Of a stretch of DNA of 64,000 nt, positions 29,523 to 41,000 are shown in pieces. The DNA is taken from the IMG/VR virus record IMGVR_UViG_3300031787_000029, positions 47,084 to 111,083 of that record; one strand, 5' to 3'. Position 1 is the stretch's first letter. Every line of letters begins with the position of its first letter. This DNA comes from a virus. Both the position numbers and the translations under genes were made by a program. The notes under the pieces are model-generated. The model did no database searches, was not told the DNA's origin, and saw only the letters and a list, made by a program, of their open reading frames with translations.

Positions 29523-29768
29523 ATGAGCACCACCCAAACCACTCAAGCTACCTACAACGGTTATGCTAACTATGAGACCTGGAATGCTGCTCTGTGGATT
29601 GGCAATGAGTACAGTCTGTATAAGATTGCTCTTCGTTGTGAAGATTATGCCGAGTTCCAAGAGCTTATGATTGATCACTACGGTATGAGCTGCACCCCTG
29701 ATGGTGTACTCTGGAACGACTCTGAGCTTAACCACGATGAGCTCGACGAAGTGATCAAAGAACTCTGA
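29523..29768 (+). CDS. Conserved 'YETWN…LWIGN' protein
   Basis: 81 residues from ATG 29523, after GAGAGGAA. YANYETWNAALWIGNEYSLY matches a small protein family found in cyanophages and some bacteria; I believe it corresponds to a named DUF. Acidic C-terminus (ELNHDELDEVIKEL). Lies between the origin-like repeats. Confidence 0.7.
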   Translation: MSTTQTTQATYNGYANYETWNAALWIGNEYSLYKIALRCEDYAEFQELMIDHYGMSCTPDGVLWNDSELNHDELDEVIKEL

Positions 29769-29806
29769 GCTTCGTCTATTCTAACCGTTCACCACACACT
29801 AACACC

Positions 29807-30052
29807 ATGAGCACCATTAACGTCGCAACCGCTACCAAACTCGACCTGCTGATTGCTGATACTCAAGGGCAGATTAAGTACACCGTGCTCCCCACCCGTA
29901 AGGCTCGGAAATCTGAACTGCTCATGAGCCGCACGAATGGCGTCCGCACCAACACTAACCGTAAGGGTCAGGCATACAGCGGACATGCCACACATGCACA
30001 GAATGCTGTGATGGAGGGCAATGCTGCTGCGTATTTCAAGACCAGCGGCTGA
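29807..30052 (+). CDS. Basic protein, 81 residues
   Basis: LPTRKARKSELLMSRTNGVR and TNTNRKGQAYSGHATHAQNA give a basic, probably nucleic-acid-binding centre. Isolated between origin-like repeats, so a role in replication is possible but unproven. Confidence 0.6.
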   Translation: MSTINVATATKLDLLIADTQGQIKYTVLPTRKARKSELLMSRTNGVRTNTNRKGQAYSGHATHAQNAVMEGNAAAYFKTSG

Positions 30053-30345
30053 TGGGGTAGAGTGTGCGTCCCCTCTGAGGCTTATGAGCACTTGGAGGGG
30101 ACACGAATACAGGGTAGACGAGCAGCGGTGTTCGTGATCTTATGAGCACTTTGAGCAGTTGTTTATGCGCCCGTTTGTTATAGCGCGGGGCGCGGTGGCC
30201 CCCTATTTCAAAAAACGCTCACTACCCTAATCTATAACGACCCCAAAAAGCGCTCATAAAGCTTCACACGACTCAAAATTTTTTTCGCCAGCCAAAAACA
30301 CTCAAAACCCCCTTTCATAAATTCTTAGAGATACTTTGAGTAATC
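30053..30345. other. Non-coding GC-rich region with hairpin and repeats
   Basis: Contains an 8-bp stem GTCCCCTC (30068-30075) with GAGGGGAC (30095-30102) enclosing one 12-mer copy, a second 12-mer at 30139, a GCGCGGGGCGCGG tract, and two related blocks AAAAACGCTCA and AAAAAGCGCTCA. No gene seen. Confidence 0.5.
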
Positions 30346-30477
30346 ATGAAAAGTCCCCTTCGATATCTTTATGAGAATGTGTATGGTACAGATATTACAA
30401 TTGTTGATGAATGTACATATATCTTGATCTGTATTCAAGAGTGTGTTAGAATCTTATGGTCTAAAAAGACGAAATGA
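30346..30477 (+). CDS. Hypothetical small protein
   Basis: 43 residues (DITIVDECTYILICIQECVR), hydrophobic with three Cys. Unknown. Confidence 0.45.
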   Translation: MKSPLRYLYENVYGTDITIVDECTYILICIQECVRILWSKKTK

Positions 30478-30510
30478 ATATATAATGTTTGAGATGAACA
30501 TTCAGAATAC

Positions 30511-30660
30511 ATGGAATTACAAATAGATCACTACGAAAAGGATTTACTTATTGATTGTATTCAACATCGTTTGGATACTGATAAGATTTTAATTATCAAT
30601 GATTCTCTAAAGTCTGAGATTGAGGACCTGCTTGCAAAAGTAGAAGAGGAGTGTGTATAA
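30511..30660 (+). CDS. Hypothetical small acidic protein
   Basis: 49 residues (ELQIDHYEKDLLIDCIQHRL), helical. Overlaps the next gene by eight bases. Confidence 0.5.
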   Translation: MELQIDHYEKDLLIDCIQHRLDTDKILIINDSLKSEIEDLLAKVEEECV

Positions 30661-30814
30661 TATACTTGTAGATGGTTATGTAATTGCACAGAATGTTTCG
30701 AAGTGTGATTTGAAACATAAGGTGGAGATCATCAGAGCATACTGTAATCTTGAAGAAGATCTCAGATTTGCTAAGGTTACATACGTTCTAAATAATCCAG
30801 AAACCATTGCATGA
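30653..30814 (+). CDS. Hypothetical small protein, GTG start
   Basis: 53 residues from GTG 30653 (YNILVDGYVIAQNVSKCDLK). Reads as a plausible strand-helix protein. Its end overlaps the promoter of the next gene. Confidence 0.45.
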   Translation: MYNILVDGYVIAQNVSKCDLKHKVEIIRAYCNLEEDLRFAKVTYVLNNPETIA

Positions 30815-30835
30815 ATTGATTTGTAGTGGTAGAAT
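30807..30835 (+). promoter_or_regulatory. Sigma-70-type promoter
   Basis: TTGCAT (30807-30812), 17-base spacer, TAGAAT (30830-30835), upstream of ATG 30859. Confidence 0.45.
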
Positions 30836-30858
30836 AATTACGTCGCAATTCTAGTTTT

Positions 30859-31611
30859 ATGTCAAAAGGATTTACAATTAAAGCAAACGCTCCGACTCCA
30901 AAGAAAAACGAGGATGATTTTGATATTGAAGCCGCGAAGGAAATGATTCGTGGTAAATCGATTATCTTCTGTCTTCCTGGACGTGGATGTTCATATATTT
31001 TTCTGAAGAATTTCGTACAGTTGTGTTTTGATCTTGTGCAGTCTGGTGCAAGTATTCAAATTTCACAGGACTATTCTTCCATGGTTAACTTTGCACGTTG
31101 CAAAGTACTAGGTGCAAATGTTCTTCGTGGACCAAAGCAGATTCCTTGGGATGGAAGACTGCAGTATGATTATCAACTGTGGATTGATAATGACATTGTA
31201 TTCAACACTGAGGCATTCTATCGTCTTGTAGCAATGGATCGTGACATTGCGGCTGGTTGGTACATGACTGAAGATGGTCAGACTACTTCAGTTGCTCATT
31301 GGCTTGAGGAAGATGACTTCAAGAAGAATGGTGGAGTCATGAATCATGAGACTGGTGATACGATGAGTAAGCGTCGTAAGCCATTCACAGTAGACTACAC
31401 TGGTTTTGGTTGGGTATTGATTAAGAAGGGTGTATTTGAGTCTCTAGAGTATCCTTGGTTCGCTCCGAAGATGCAAGTGTTTGACTCTGGAGAAGTTCAG
31501 GATATGTGTGGAGAAGACGTATCCTTCTGTCTTGATGCAAAGGCAGCGGGCTTTGAGATCTGGTGCGATCCTAAGATTCGCGTTGGACACGAGAAGACTC
31601 GTATTATCTGA
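30859..31611 (+). CDS. Glycosyltransferase-like protein (GT-A fold)
   Basis: 250 residues. SIIFCLPGRG near 34-43 opens the nucleotide-binding fold; YQLWIDNDIVF has the DxD-type metal site Asp110-Asn-Asp112; GEDVSFCLDAKAAGFEIWCD near 218 matches the acceptor-side helix of GT2 enzymes, followed by a conserved His. Such genes lie beside baseplate genes in cyanomyoviruses. Substrate unknown; it could modify virion or host glycans. Confidence 0.7.
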   Translation: MSKGFTIKANAPTPKKNEDDFDIEAAKEMIRGKSIIFCLPGRGCSYIFLKNFVQLCFDLVQSGASIQISQDYSSMVNFARCKVLGANVLRGPKQIPWDGRLQYDYQLWIDNDIVFNTEAFYRLVAMDRDIAAGWYMTEDGQTTSVAHWLEEDDFKKNGGVMNHETGDTMSKRRKPFTVDYTGFGWVLIKKGVFESLEYPWFAPKMQVFDSGEVQDMCGEDVSFCLDAKAAGFEIWCDPKIRVGHEKTRII

Positions 31612-31673
31612 TCTTCGGCGCGTTAAAAAATCAATTTTTGGCGCGTATGTAAAACAATTGTGAGGTATTCAAA

Positions 31674-31820
31674 ATGGCAACAAAAAAATCATCGTCTAAC
31701 AAGGTAGTCATTGAATCGACACCTAAGAAAAGTCGTCAAGGAACTGGAAAGCATACTAAATATGCTGCCACCAGTCGAAATGGGGCACGTAAACGTTACC
31801 GTGGTCAAGGGAAAGGTTGA
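31674..31820 (+). CDS. Small very basic conserved cyanophage protein
   Basis: 48 residues, Lys/Arg/Ser rich (TPKKSRQGTGKHTKYAATSR then ARKRYRGQGKG). I recognise this as a small protein conserved near the late genes of cyanomyoviruses. Probably binds nucleic acid or is part of the virion; unproven. GTGAGG upstream is the ribosome binding site. Confidence 0.65.
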   Translation: MATKKSSSNKVVIESTPKKSRQGTGKHTKYAATSRNGARKRYRGQGKG

Positions 31821-31839
31821 TATCAACCAAAGGAAAAGT

Positions 31840-31849
31840 CTAAATAATT
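31840..31849 (+). promoter_or_regulatory. Late-type promoter element
   Basis: CTAAATAATT, close to T4 late TATAAATA, 22 bases upstream of ATG 31871. Confidence 0.5.
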
Positions 31850-31870
31850 CAAATTAATCTAATTATACAG

Positions 31871-32017
31871 ATGGCTGATTCAGATCCAAAAACATCACCT
31901 AATGCGGAACCAGAAGCACCTTCTGAAGCCAATGTTTTTTCTTATGATGTTGCTTCACAAGTTAAAGCCGCTCCAGAAGTAAAGCCAAATCCAAACTCTC
32001 CCCTAGCTGCAGGTTGA
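31871..32017 (+). CDS. Small Pro/Glu/Ala-rich protein
   Basis: 48 residues, low complexity (DPKTSPNAEPEAPSEANVFS), likely disordered. Conserved position before baseplate genes. Unknown. Confidence 0.55.
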   Translation: MADSDPKTSPNAEPEAPSEANVFSYDVASQVKAAPEVKPNPNSPLAAG

Positions 32018-32018
32018 T

Positions 32019-32486
32019 ATGACCGAAAAAGAAGCGTATATTCATGAGTGGATCGCTGAAGTATCTAAACAACGTTTAGAATTAGGTGGTTTCGCCGTTT
32101 GTCCATACGCTTCTAATTCAAAAACTAGCATTGTAGAGACTCCTATCGATGACATCGTACCTGAGCCAGGTCATGATGTCATCGTTTTTATTGTAGAAAG
32201 TTTTTGGAGACCTGATCAAATTCAAAAATGGGTAGAATTTTACAACGAAAAGTTTACCTATTACAAATTCTTTGAAGATTTGTCAACAAAAGATACTTAT
32301 ATCAATGGCGTAAAGACTAATAATTCAAAATATAATTTAATTTTGTGTCAATCGAAGATTAAATTAAGTAAGATTCGTAAACAATTATCAAAATCAGAGT
32401 ACTATAATTACTGGAATGAGGAATATTTGAAGGAAATCCTTGGTGATGACTACGAACTAGTAAAAGAAGACGACATTTCGGGATAG
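32019..32486 (+). CDS. Conserved hypothetical protein, 155 residues
   Basis: Starts one base after the previous stop. Contains FAVCPYASNS, DDIVPEPGHDVIVFIVESFW, a Tyr-rich middle and a basic helix (IKLSKIRKQLSKSEYYNYW). Its position directly before the baseplate genes recalls cyanophage hypotheticals. I cannot equate it with gp53. Confidence 0.7.
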   Translation: MTEKEAYIHEWIAEVSKQRLELGGFAVCPYASNSKTSIVETPIDDIVPEPGHDVIVFIVESFWRPDQIQKWVEFYNEKFTYYKFFEDLSTKDTYINGVKTNNSKYNLILCQSKIKLSKIRKQLSKSEYYNYWNEEYLKEILGDDYELVKEDDISG

Positions 32487-32529
32487 CAACCCCGTAAAAA
32501 GTTCTGATTTTTACAATCAGGAGCTAAAA

Positions 32530-32769
32530 ATGTCCAATTTTCCAGTAGATAGAGACAAAAATTACATGTTTCAAACGTGGGGAACTACTAAACTCGTCAC
32601 AGATTATAGTCCTCTTACAGAAAAAAAGGTTCTACAAGAGATCGTTCATGATACTGCACCCAATCACGATCTAAAGAAACAAACTGAACTGCATGAGAAG
32701 ATCCGTAATGACCAAGATTACGATGATTGGGAGTATGGAACAGAACCAACTTACGGTAAAAAGTGGTAA
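32530..32769 (+). CDS. Conserved hypothetical protein, 79 residues
   Basis: Preceded by AGGAGCTAAAA. FPVDRDKNYMFQTWGTTKLV at the N-terminus and a charged helical rest. Similar small proteins precede gp25 in cyanomyoviruses (from memory). Unknown role. Confidence 0.65.
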   Translation: MSNFPVDRDKNYMFQTWGTTKLVTDYSPLTEKKVLQEIVHDTAPNHDLKKQTELHEKIRNDQDYDDWEYGTEPTYGKKW

Positions 32770-32783
32770 AAAAGTCTTATAGA

Positions 32784-32794
32784 TATAATAAATA
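32784..32794 (+). promoter_or_regulatory. Late-type promoter element
   Basis: TATAATAAATA, overlapping T4 late consensus, 15 bases upstream of ATG 32810 (gp25). Confidence 0.55.
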
Positions 32795-32809
32795 CCCTTA
32801 GTTTAAGTA

Positions 32810-33208
32810 ATGGTAAGGATTTCTCGCAAATTCAAAGATATTAGTCTGTCATTTGTGAGAAATCCTGTGACAAATGATATTCTTGCAATTACTGATTCTG
32901 ATGCGATTAAAAAATCTATCATTAATTTAGTTAGAACTAGAGTTGGTGAGAGATTTTTTAATGATTTGTTGGGTACTAATGTTGATAGTTCTATTTTTGA
33001 ACTCCAAAGTCCTGAAGTTGCATACCAACTTGAACTTGAAATTTCGACTCTATTAAAAAATTATGAGCCAAGAATAAATCAATCTACAGTTTTAGTTACA
33101 TATACAGAAGAGTCGAATGATTTGAATATTAGAATTTCATATGATATAGTTGGGTTACCAATACCAACACAAAGTATAGAATTTATTTTACAACCCACTA
33201 GAGTCTAA
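32810..33208 (+). CDS. 25: Baseplate wedge subunit gp25
   Basis: 132 residues, the usual length. DISLSFVRNPVTNDILAITD and RTRVGERFFNDLLGTNVDSS match the gp25/lysozyme-like baseplate family. In T4, gp25 sits at the sheath-baseplate interface and connects the wedge to the tube and sheath. Overlaps gp6 by one base (TAATG). A late-type promoter lies upstream. Confidence 0.9.
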   Translation: MVRISRKFKDISLSFVRNPVTNDILAITDSDAIKKSIINLVRTRVGERFFNDLLGTNVDSSIFELQSPEVAYQLELEISTLLKNYEPRINQSTVLVTYTEESNDLNIRISYDIVGLPIPTQSIEFILQPTRV

Positions 33209-35079
33209 TGTCATTCAATCAGTTTACCAACTTAGATTTTAATGATCTAAGAACACAAATTAAAGATTACCTTAGATCCAACAGTGATTTTACTGATTTT
33301 GATTTTGAAGGGTCTAATTTTTCTACGCTGATTGATTTACTCGCATATAATAGCTACGTTACCGCCTTTAATACAAACATGGCGGTTAATGAAGTATTTT
33401 TGGACAGTGCAACACTAAGAGAAAATATTGTTTCTCTTGCACGTAACATTGGATATACACCAAGATCGAGAAGATCTGCAAAAGCTAGAATAAGTTTTAA
33501 TGTTGACTTAACTACATCAAGTGCGGCTAGAACTTTAAAGATTCAAGCAGGTCAAGTAGCACTTGGAGCTGTAAGAGATGGTAATTATATTTTTTCTATT
33601 CCAGAGGATGTAACAACTCCAGTTGATAATAACGGTATTGCTACATTTGAGAACCTAGAAATCTATGAAGGGGTTTATTTAACAAGTACTTTTACAGTAG
33701 ATTCATCCCAGAAAAATCAAAGATTTATTTTACCTAATGTAAATATTGATACTACAACAATTAGGGTATCAGTAAGAAACTCAGTAACAGAACAATATAC
33801 TCTTTATACTGATATTCTGAATGTTGGTCCAGATACAAGAATGTTTCTTATTGAAGAAGTAGCTGACCAAAAATATGAAATTCGTTTTGGTGACGGTATC
33901 TTAGGAAAAAAACCTGCATCCGGTAGTGACATTATAGTGACCTACATTGTGACTAATGGTAGTTTAGGTAACAGTGCTTCTAATTTTACTTTTGCAGGGG
34001 TTCTAAGGGATAATAACCAGGCTGCAGTATCAACTGGCATCTCCCTACTCAGAACACTTTCTGCGTCCCAAAACGGCGATGAAATAGAAAGTGTAGACTC
34101 TATCAAGTACCTAGCGCCAAGAGTTTATGCATCCCAGTTCCGTGCAGTTACTGCAAATGATTTCAAAGGATTAGTTCCTTATGTATACAGTAATGTGGAA
34201 TCTGTTACTGCATATGGTGGTGAAGAATTAGATCCTCCAGAATATGGAAAAGTTTTTATTTCTATTAAACCTAGAAATGGTACTTTTCTATCGCAAATTA
34301 CAAAAGAAGATATTTTAAGAAATTTAAAACAATATTCTATTGCAGGAATCAGACCAGAAATAATAGACCTTTCATATCTGTATATTGAACTTGATACTAC
34401 AGTTTATTACAATGTAAACCAAGTATCAAGTGCAGATGGATTACGCACTAAAGTATTAAATACTCTTACATCATATGCTAGATCTAGTGATGTAAATAGT
34501 TTTGGTGGAAGATTTAAATTCAGTAAAATCAATACTTTGATTGATGGAACTGATCAAGCAATCACTTCCAACATTACTAAAGTTAGAATGAGGAGAGATT
34601 TTACTCCTGCTTATAATACTTTTGCAACGTATGAAGTTTGTTTTGGTAATAGAGTTCACATCAAACGAGGCGGTTATTCAGTAAAATCTACTGGATTTAC
34701 TATAAGTGGAGTTGATGAAACTCTATATATGGGGGATACCCAGATTGATGATATTAGTGGAAGAATTTTCTTCTTTAAAGTGGAAAATAATGTTCCTGTA
34801 ATAATTAAAGCCAATGCTGGAACAATAAATTATAAGAGTGGAGAAATATTATTGGACGTTGTAAATATAACTGGATCTTCTCTTCAAAATGGATTTATTG
34901 AGGTTCAGGCAGTTCCAGAATCAAATGATATTATTGGATTAAAAGATCTTTACTTACAAATTGATGTTCAAAATTCTGTGGTAAATACTATAGAAGATAT
35001 TATTACATCAGGTGAAAATACAGCAGCTACATTGTTTACACCGACTTCAAGTTATTTAAACGGAAAGTACACTAGATAA
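33208..35079 (+). CDS. 6: Baseplate wedge subunit gp6
   Basis: 623 residues. The N-terminal segment (NFSTLIDLLAYNSYVTAFNT, then LDSATLRENIVSLARNIGYT) is the gp6/J-like core; YEIRFGDGILGKKPASG follows. gp6 forms the inner ring of the T4 baseplate. Order after gp25 and before the large gene at 35081 supports the call. Confidence 0.9.
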   Translation: MSFNQFTNLDFNDLRTQIKDYLRSNSDFTDFDFEGSNFSTLIDLLAYNSYVTAFNTNMAVNEVFLDSATLRENIVSLARNIGYTPRSRRSAKARISFNVDLTTSSAARTLKIQAGQVALGAVRDGNYIFSIPEDVTTPVDNNGIATFENLEIYEGVYLTSTFTVDSSQKNQRFILPNVNIDTTTIRVSVRNSVTEQYTLYTDILNVGPDTRMFLIEEVADQKYEIRFGDGILGKKPASGSDIIVTYIVTNGSLGNSASNFTFAGVLRDNNQAAVSTGISLLRTLSASQNGDEIESVDSIKYLAPRVYASQFRAVTANDFKGLVPYVYSNVESVTAYGGEELDPPEYGKVFISIKPRNGTFLSQITKEDILRNLKQYSIAGIRPEIIDLSYLYIELDTTVYYNVNQVSSADGLRTKVLNTLTSYARSSDVNSFGGRFKFSKINTLIDGTDQAITSNITKVRMRRDFTPAYNTFATYEVCFGNRVHIKRGGYSVKSTGFTISGVDETLYMGDTQIDDISGRIFFFKVENNVPVIIKANAGTINYKSGEILLDVVNITGSSLQNGFIEVQAVPESNDIIGLKDLYLQIDVQNSVVNTIEDIITSGENTAATLFTPTSSYLNGKYTR

Positions 35080-35080
35080 A

Positions 35081-38000
35081 ATGACAGATATCAAGAGAGT
35101 TAGAATCAACGACATCGTGGAATCTCAGATTCCAGAGTTTTTAAATGAGGAATCTCCTTTATTTAAAGTTTTTTTGAAGTCTTACTATAATTCTTTAGAT
35201 CATAAGTCTGGTGCTATAGATTTAGTTGATAACATAAAGTTTTATAAAAGTGTAGAGGCTTTTAATAATAATGATTTAGTTCAGTCAACGACTTTAAATG
35301 GGTACATTTATGCGTCAGATAGTACCATTAATGTCGATAGTACTGATTCTTGGCCAGAAAAATATGGACTATTAAAGATAGATGATGAAATTATAACTTA
35401 TACTGAAAAAACTGCCACATCTTTTATCGGATGTATAAGAGGATTTAGTGGAATAGATCAAATAAAATCCACACAAAATTCAGAGTTTTTACAATTTCAG
35501 AAAACAGAAGCAGAAGAACACGAAGATAACTCTATTGTATATAATTTAAGTAATTTATTTTTAGTAGAATTCTTTGAAAAGTTTAAATATGAATTTGTAC
35601 CTGGATTTGAATCAAGATCTTTTTCTGAAGGAATTTCCTCAGAAAATATTTTAACAAGAATTAAAGATTTTTATAGATCCAAAGGAACAAATTCATCATA
35701 TGAAATTTTATTCAAAATTTTATATGGTAAAGATATTCAAATAATTAAACCACAAGATTATACACTAGTACCTTCATCTAATAGCTATTTTGTAACAAAA
35801 AATATTTTAGTAGAAAAAATTTCTGGAGGAGATCCAACAGAAACAAAAGGAAATTTTTTATACCAAAATCTTCCTGGTATAGGTACAGTTAGTGCTTCGA
35901 TTTATAACGTAGAATATAGACCTATAGGAAATAAACTATTTTATGAAATATCTTTAGACTCTACTTCTTTTAGTGGAGTATTTCAAGTTTCTGGTAAAAC
36001 TAAAGTATTAGAATATACTCCTGCAGGTTCAAATAGTATTCTTGTAGACTCTACTATTGGATTTTCTAAATCTGGAAAACTTTTAGTAAAACCAAAAGAT
36101 TCTAATTATATAGAAATTACTTACTCTGATAAGAGTAGCAATCAATTTTTAGGAGTTAGTGGAGTTACTAAGCCTCTTGACTTTTCTTTGGATATTGTAG
36201 AAGAGAAATTTGCTTACAGTTACATTGGTGTTGGTAATACATCTAAAGTAGATTTTAGAGTTATCAATGTAATTGATTCTATAGATTTCTCAGAAACTTC
36301 CAATTTAAAAGTAGGTGATAAGATAAGACTATCAGGTTTTGGTAAGGATATGTCTTCTAGCTATCAATTTAGTAGCTGGATATACAATGTTCCAACAAAT
36401 CACAATATAAAAAATGTATCTCAGGTAGATTCCGATAAGTATAGGATAATATTATATGATGAGGTTTCTTTTTATAAAGAACAGACTATAAAACTGGAAG
36501 ATATCTTAGGAAATATTTCTGATGCTACCATTCTAGATGTAGAGTATCCAGCTGGAGATACAATTAAAAAGTATACTAATAGAATTCTAGTTCAAGTTAC
36601 TGGGTCTACTTTTAATGTTTTGGATTCTAAAATATTAAAAACTTTAATCATAAAATCTAGTCATTTTTCCAATGATTATTCATATATTAATATTATCCCA
36701 TCCGGAGTACAAAATACCTATATTGATTTTAAAGAACAAAATTTTTATGTAACTTCTACTGGTTTACCAAATTATACTATTGAGGCTTCTGATACTAAAA
36801 AAACAATCTCGGTAGTAGGAGCTTCTTCCACAAGTTTAATTTATTGTCCAAGACATAATATACAAACTGGAGAATCTGTTTATTATGATCCAGGTACTAA
36901 TTCCACTTCAGGGTTATCTACTGGATTTTATTTTGTAACTAGAGTAGATTTAGATAACATAAAATTATCTTTCAGTAAAAATGATATTTTCTCCAAGAAG
37001 TATATTACACTGAATCCATTAACTGGTAATTTAGATTTTATCTATAAATCTGGATATCAAAATAAAATCATAAAAAATCAAAAGATATTTAAAAAGTTTG
37101 ATCTTACTGGTAGAAAGAAAATTTTTGATGATAAGAATAAAAGATCTACCAATAATAAACAAATAGGACTTTTATCAAATGGAGTTGAGATACTATCTCC
37201 AACATTATTTGACGAAAATATTTACTATGGAAAGTTGAGTTCAATTGAGGTAACTAATTCTGGAAAAGATTATGATGTTGTAAATGTTCCACAAATAATA
37301 ATTCAAGATGAACAAGGATCTAATGCAAAAGCTCACTTAAATTTAAGTGGTGAAGTAAAATCTATTAAAGTTATTAATCCAGGAATTGGATATCAAACAA
37401 AACCAAAAATTACTATAACTGGCGGAAATGGTAGTGGATGCGTATTAGAATCAAATTTAGTAAAGTCAAGGATTACTGTTGGTTTTAGACCAAGTATATC
37501 TGTAGATGTTGGATCAAACTCTATTACCTTTATTAATAATCATAATCTCGTAGACGGCGAAGAAATAATTTACAATTCAAATGGAAACGCTAACATAATT
37601 GGATTAGTAGATAAATCTCATTATTTTGTTGGGGTTTCTTCTGAAAAAATTATTAAGCTATATAATACCTTCACAGATGCAGTTGATAAAACAAATGAAA
37701 TAAACATAACTGGTATTAGTTCTGGTTCTCATTCTTTAGAAACACTAAAAAATAAAAATACTATTACTAGGGTTTATGTAAAGGATCCCGGTAAAGGTTA
37801 TTCTAACAGAGCAGTAAGAATTCCATCGCAATTTACAACAGGAGAAACTGTAGGTATCAACACTTTTGATTCTTACATTTTTGCGACTAAACATGGATTT
37901 AATGATGGTGAATTAGTAACATATAATCATACTGGAACTCCAATTTCAGGATTATCGACATCAATTAATTATTATGTAAAAGTTTTAGATGCAAATAGAT

Positions 38001-41000
38001 TTAAGTTATCTGTAGCTGGTATTGGAACTACTCTTTCCAAAGAAGATTTTTCAAATAAAAAATATGTTAAGTTTTCTAGTGTAGGCCTTGGTACACATAT
38101 AATTGCATATCCGCCAATTACAATTAATGTAGAAACTATTTCCGAAATTGGTGAAAGTAGTATAGTGACTCCCATTCTACAACCTGTGGTTTTGGGATCA
38201 ATATCTGATGTTTATCTTGAAGATGGTGGCATTGGATATGGTTGCACAGATATTTTAAATTTCCATAGAAGACCTTTGGTTACAGTTCAGACCGTAACTT
38301 CTGAGTGTGTATTAAAACCTATTATTCTTGGTGGTTCTATTATAGATGTAAAGATAATAAACAGTGGAAATGGATATAGAGCTGACTCAGATATTGTAAT
38401 AAGTGGAGATGGATCTTTTGCTGAAATTGACCCAATAGTTACGAATGGTAGAGTAACTGGTGTCAATGTATTACGTGGAGGTGTTGGATATGCATCTTCT
38501 AATACCGTATTAACTGTTGTTAATAGAGGTAAAGATGCTAAGTTCCTAGCAAATGTTAATGAATGGAAAATTAATCAGGTAATTAAACTTTCTGGACAAA
38601 TTTCCAATGAAGATGATGGAGTATTGTTCCCCAGTAAAAATGAAGATCTTGGATTACAATTTATAAATTTCTATGCACCTAAAAAGTTAAGATATCAATT
38701 AGATGATAACTTTACCGAAACAAATAAAGAAAGTCCAAATAATAAAGTACACTCTCCAATACTAGGATTTTCTTATGATGGATATCCTATTTACGGACCA
38801 TATGGCTATGATCCATTAGTTGGTGGTACTATAAGACTATTAAAAACAAGTTATGAACTTCAACCTGATTTAACGCCAGGAATTAGACCTCCAGGGTTTA
38901 TTGCAGGGTATTTCATTGATGACTATATTTTTACCGGATCCGGAGATTTAGATCAATATAATGGAAGATGGTGTAAAACTCCACAGTATCCTAATGGAAC
39001 TTATGCTTACTTTAGTTCAATAACTGTTGATCCTACTGGCAAATCCTCTCCAACATATCCATATATTATTGGAAAATATTTTAGAGGTACTCCAATAGAG
39101 GACAATTTCTTACAAAAAATAAATCAAGATACGGATCTATCTTCATATAGAATAACAAGAAATATTGGCCCATATTATATTAATAGTAATAATTCTGGAT
39201 ATGATTTGATTGATAAAATTTCTGATACTTATAAACAAGAATTTAGAGTTAAGGAAGTTCAGGATTCCGGTATTGAGAGTGCAGTTATATTTTCTCCTGG
39301 GGACAATTATAGAATAAATGATAGACTTTTAATTAATAATAAGAATACATCTGGAACTGGAGCAAATATTGTAGTAGATTCTTTAAAAGGAAAAGAAATA
39401 GAATCTTTTATGATCGAGGATGTAAAAATAGAAAATGTTACATTCTTATTTAAAAATGATGTAGTAGTCGTCCAAACAACAGAACCACATGAACTTTCTA
39501 ATGGTGAAGTGATAACGATAACTGGTGTTTCTACCATAACTGCTTCTGAATTGGAAGGTAACTGGAAAGTATCAGTAGAAAATAAAACAGTTCAATTATC
39601 TGAAAATATTACAGTTGCTGCTTCTGGTGTTACCACTTTTATTGGTGTTAAGGACATAAACGGATTTAATGTTAATGATGTTATTGGCATAGGAACAGAA
39701 ATTTTAAGGATAGTTGACATATCTGCTCCTAGATCTGGATTTTATGTTAATAGGTTAGCAAATCCAGGAATTCATACAGCAGGAATAGATAATGTTAGGT
39801 TATTGCCAACAAGTTTTGAGTTTGTACCAAAGAGTCCTGTAACTCAAGCTACCTTTGAAAATAGTGTAACATTTTTCAATCCAAAAGAAACTGTAGGTAC
39901 AGGAACAGATAAAACTATAAGATATATTGTCGGTATTGGAACCAGCACTGTTGAAGCCAGGGTTATCCCATCCAGATCCATTTATATACCAAATCATAGA
40001 TTTTACACTGGTGAACCTCTTTTATATGGTCCAGGTTTAGGTGGAACTAGTTTATATTTTAATAATGTGGGTAGTGGAGTAAGTATTCCACTTTTAGATG
40101 GTCAAATAGTTTATGCCGTTAATTTGGGTAAAGATCATATTGGATTATCGACACTTGGATTTACCACAACTAGTGGTATAGGAACTAATTTAAATTCAGT
40201 AGAATTTGTTAATTTTGATTACTCATTTAGTATAATTGGTTCAGCACACTCACTGACAACATTATATCCAGAAATAAAAGGATCTATTTCCAAACATAAT
40301 GGTATAGTAACTACTACTAGTAGTCATGGATTAAGTAATAATGATATAGTTAATCTCAGTATTAATAATAGAGAACTAGATGAAGTAAAGATTCTTTATA
40401 ATCCTGAAATAAGAAAATTAACAACTGCAAAAATACCTTTCGCTAATACTGATGTTTCTATTGCTGATAATACAATAGGTATTGGGTCAGCTATTTTAAA
40501 AACTGGAGATAAAGTAGTTTATCATACTGAGGGAAGTACTGTTGGTGGATTGCAAAATAATAGTACTTATTATATTTTAAGACTAAATCTGAATAGAATT
40601 CAACTTTGTGAATATGAATCTGATATTAAGAACTCCAATGTAATAGATCTTACATCAACTGGACATGTATCGCATGGTTTTTATCTAATAAACCCTCCAT
40701 TGAATTTTGTCGAAGGTAGTATTATAAAATTTGATTTGTCTGATCCAAGTCTTCTTGAAATGGATCTACAATTCTATGAAGATCCCGATTTCCAAAATAC
40801 TGTAGAGGTTATTGGAAATGATATTGATAACTTTGTTATTTCTAGAACTTTGGAATCACCAGGAACTTTTGGATCTTACGTTACTTTAGATTCATCTAAT
40901 AAACAATACCCTAAATTACTGTATTATAATTTAATCGCTAAAAATCCACTAGATCTTAGAAAAAAAGAAATAACATCCGATAGAGAAGTAAAAGGAAATA

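Larger units (their letters stand above)
29261..30150 (+). repeat. 12-mer CTTATGAGCACT, three copies
   Basis: Exact copies at 29261-29272, 30081-30092 and 30139-30150, all in non-coding DNA around the candidate origin. Iteron-like, but copy number is low. Confidence 0.5.

Noticed and set aside
28930-30345. tRNA genes in the non-coding region
   Set aside because: I saw no cloverleaf with a TTCGA-type T-loop in this stretch.
32019-32486. Assignment as baseplate wedge gp53
   Set aside because: Position is suggestive, but I see no gp53 signature and the length is shorter than T4 gp53.
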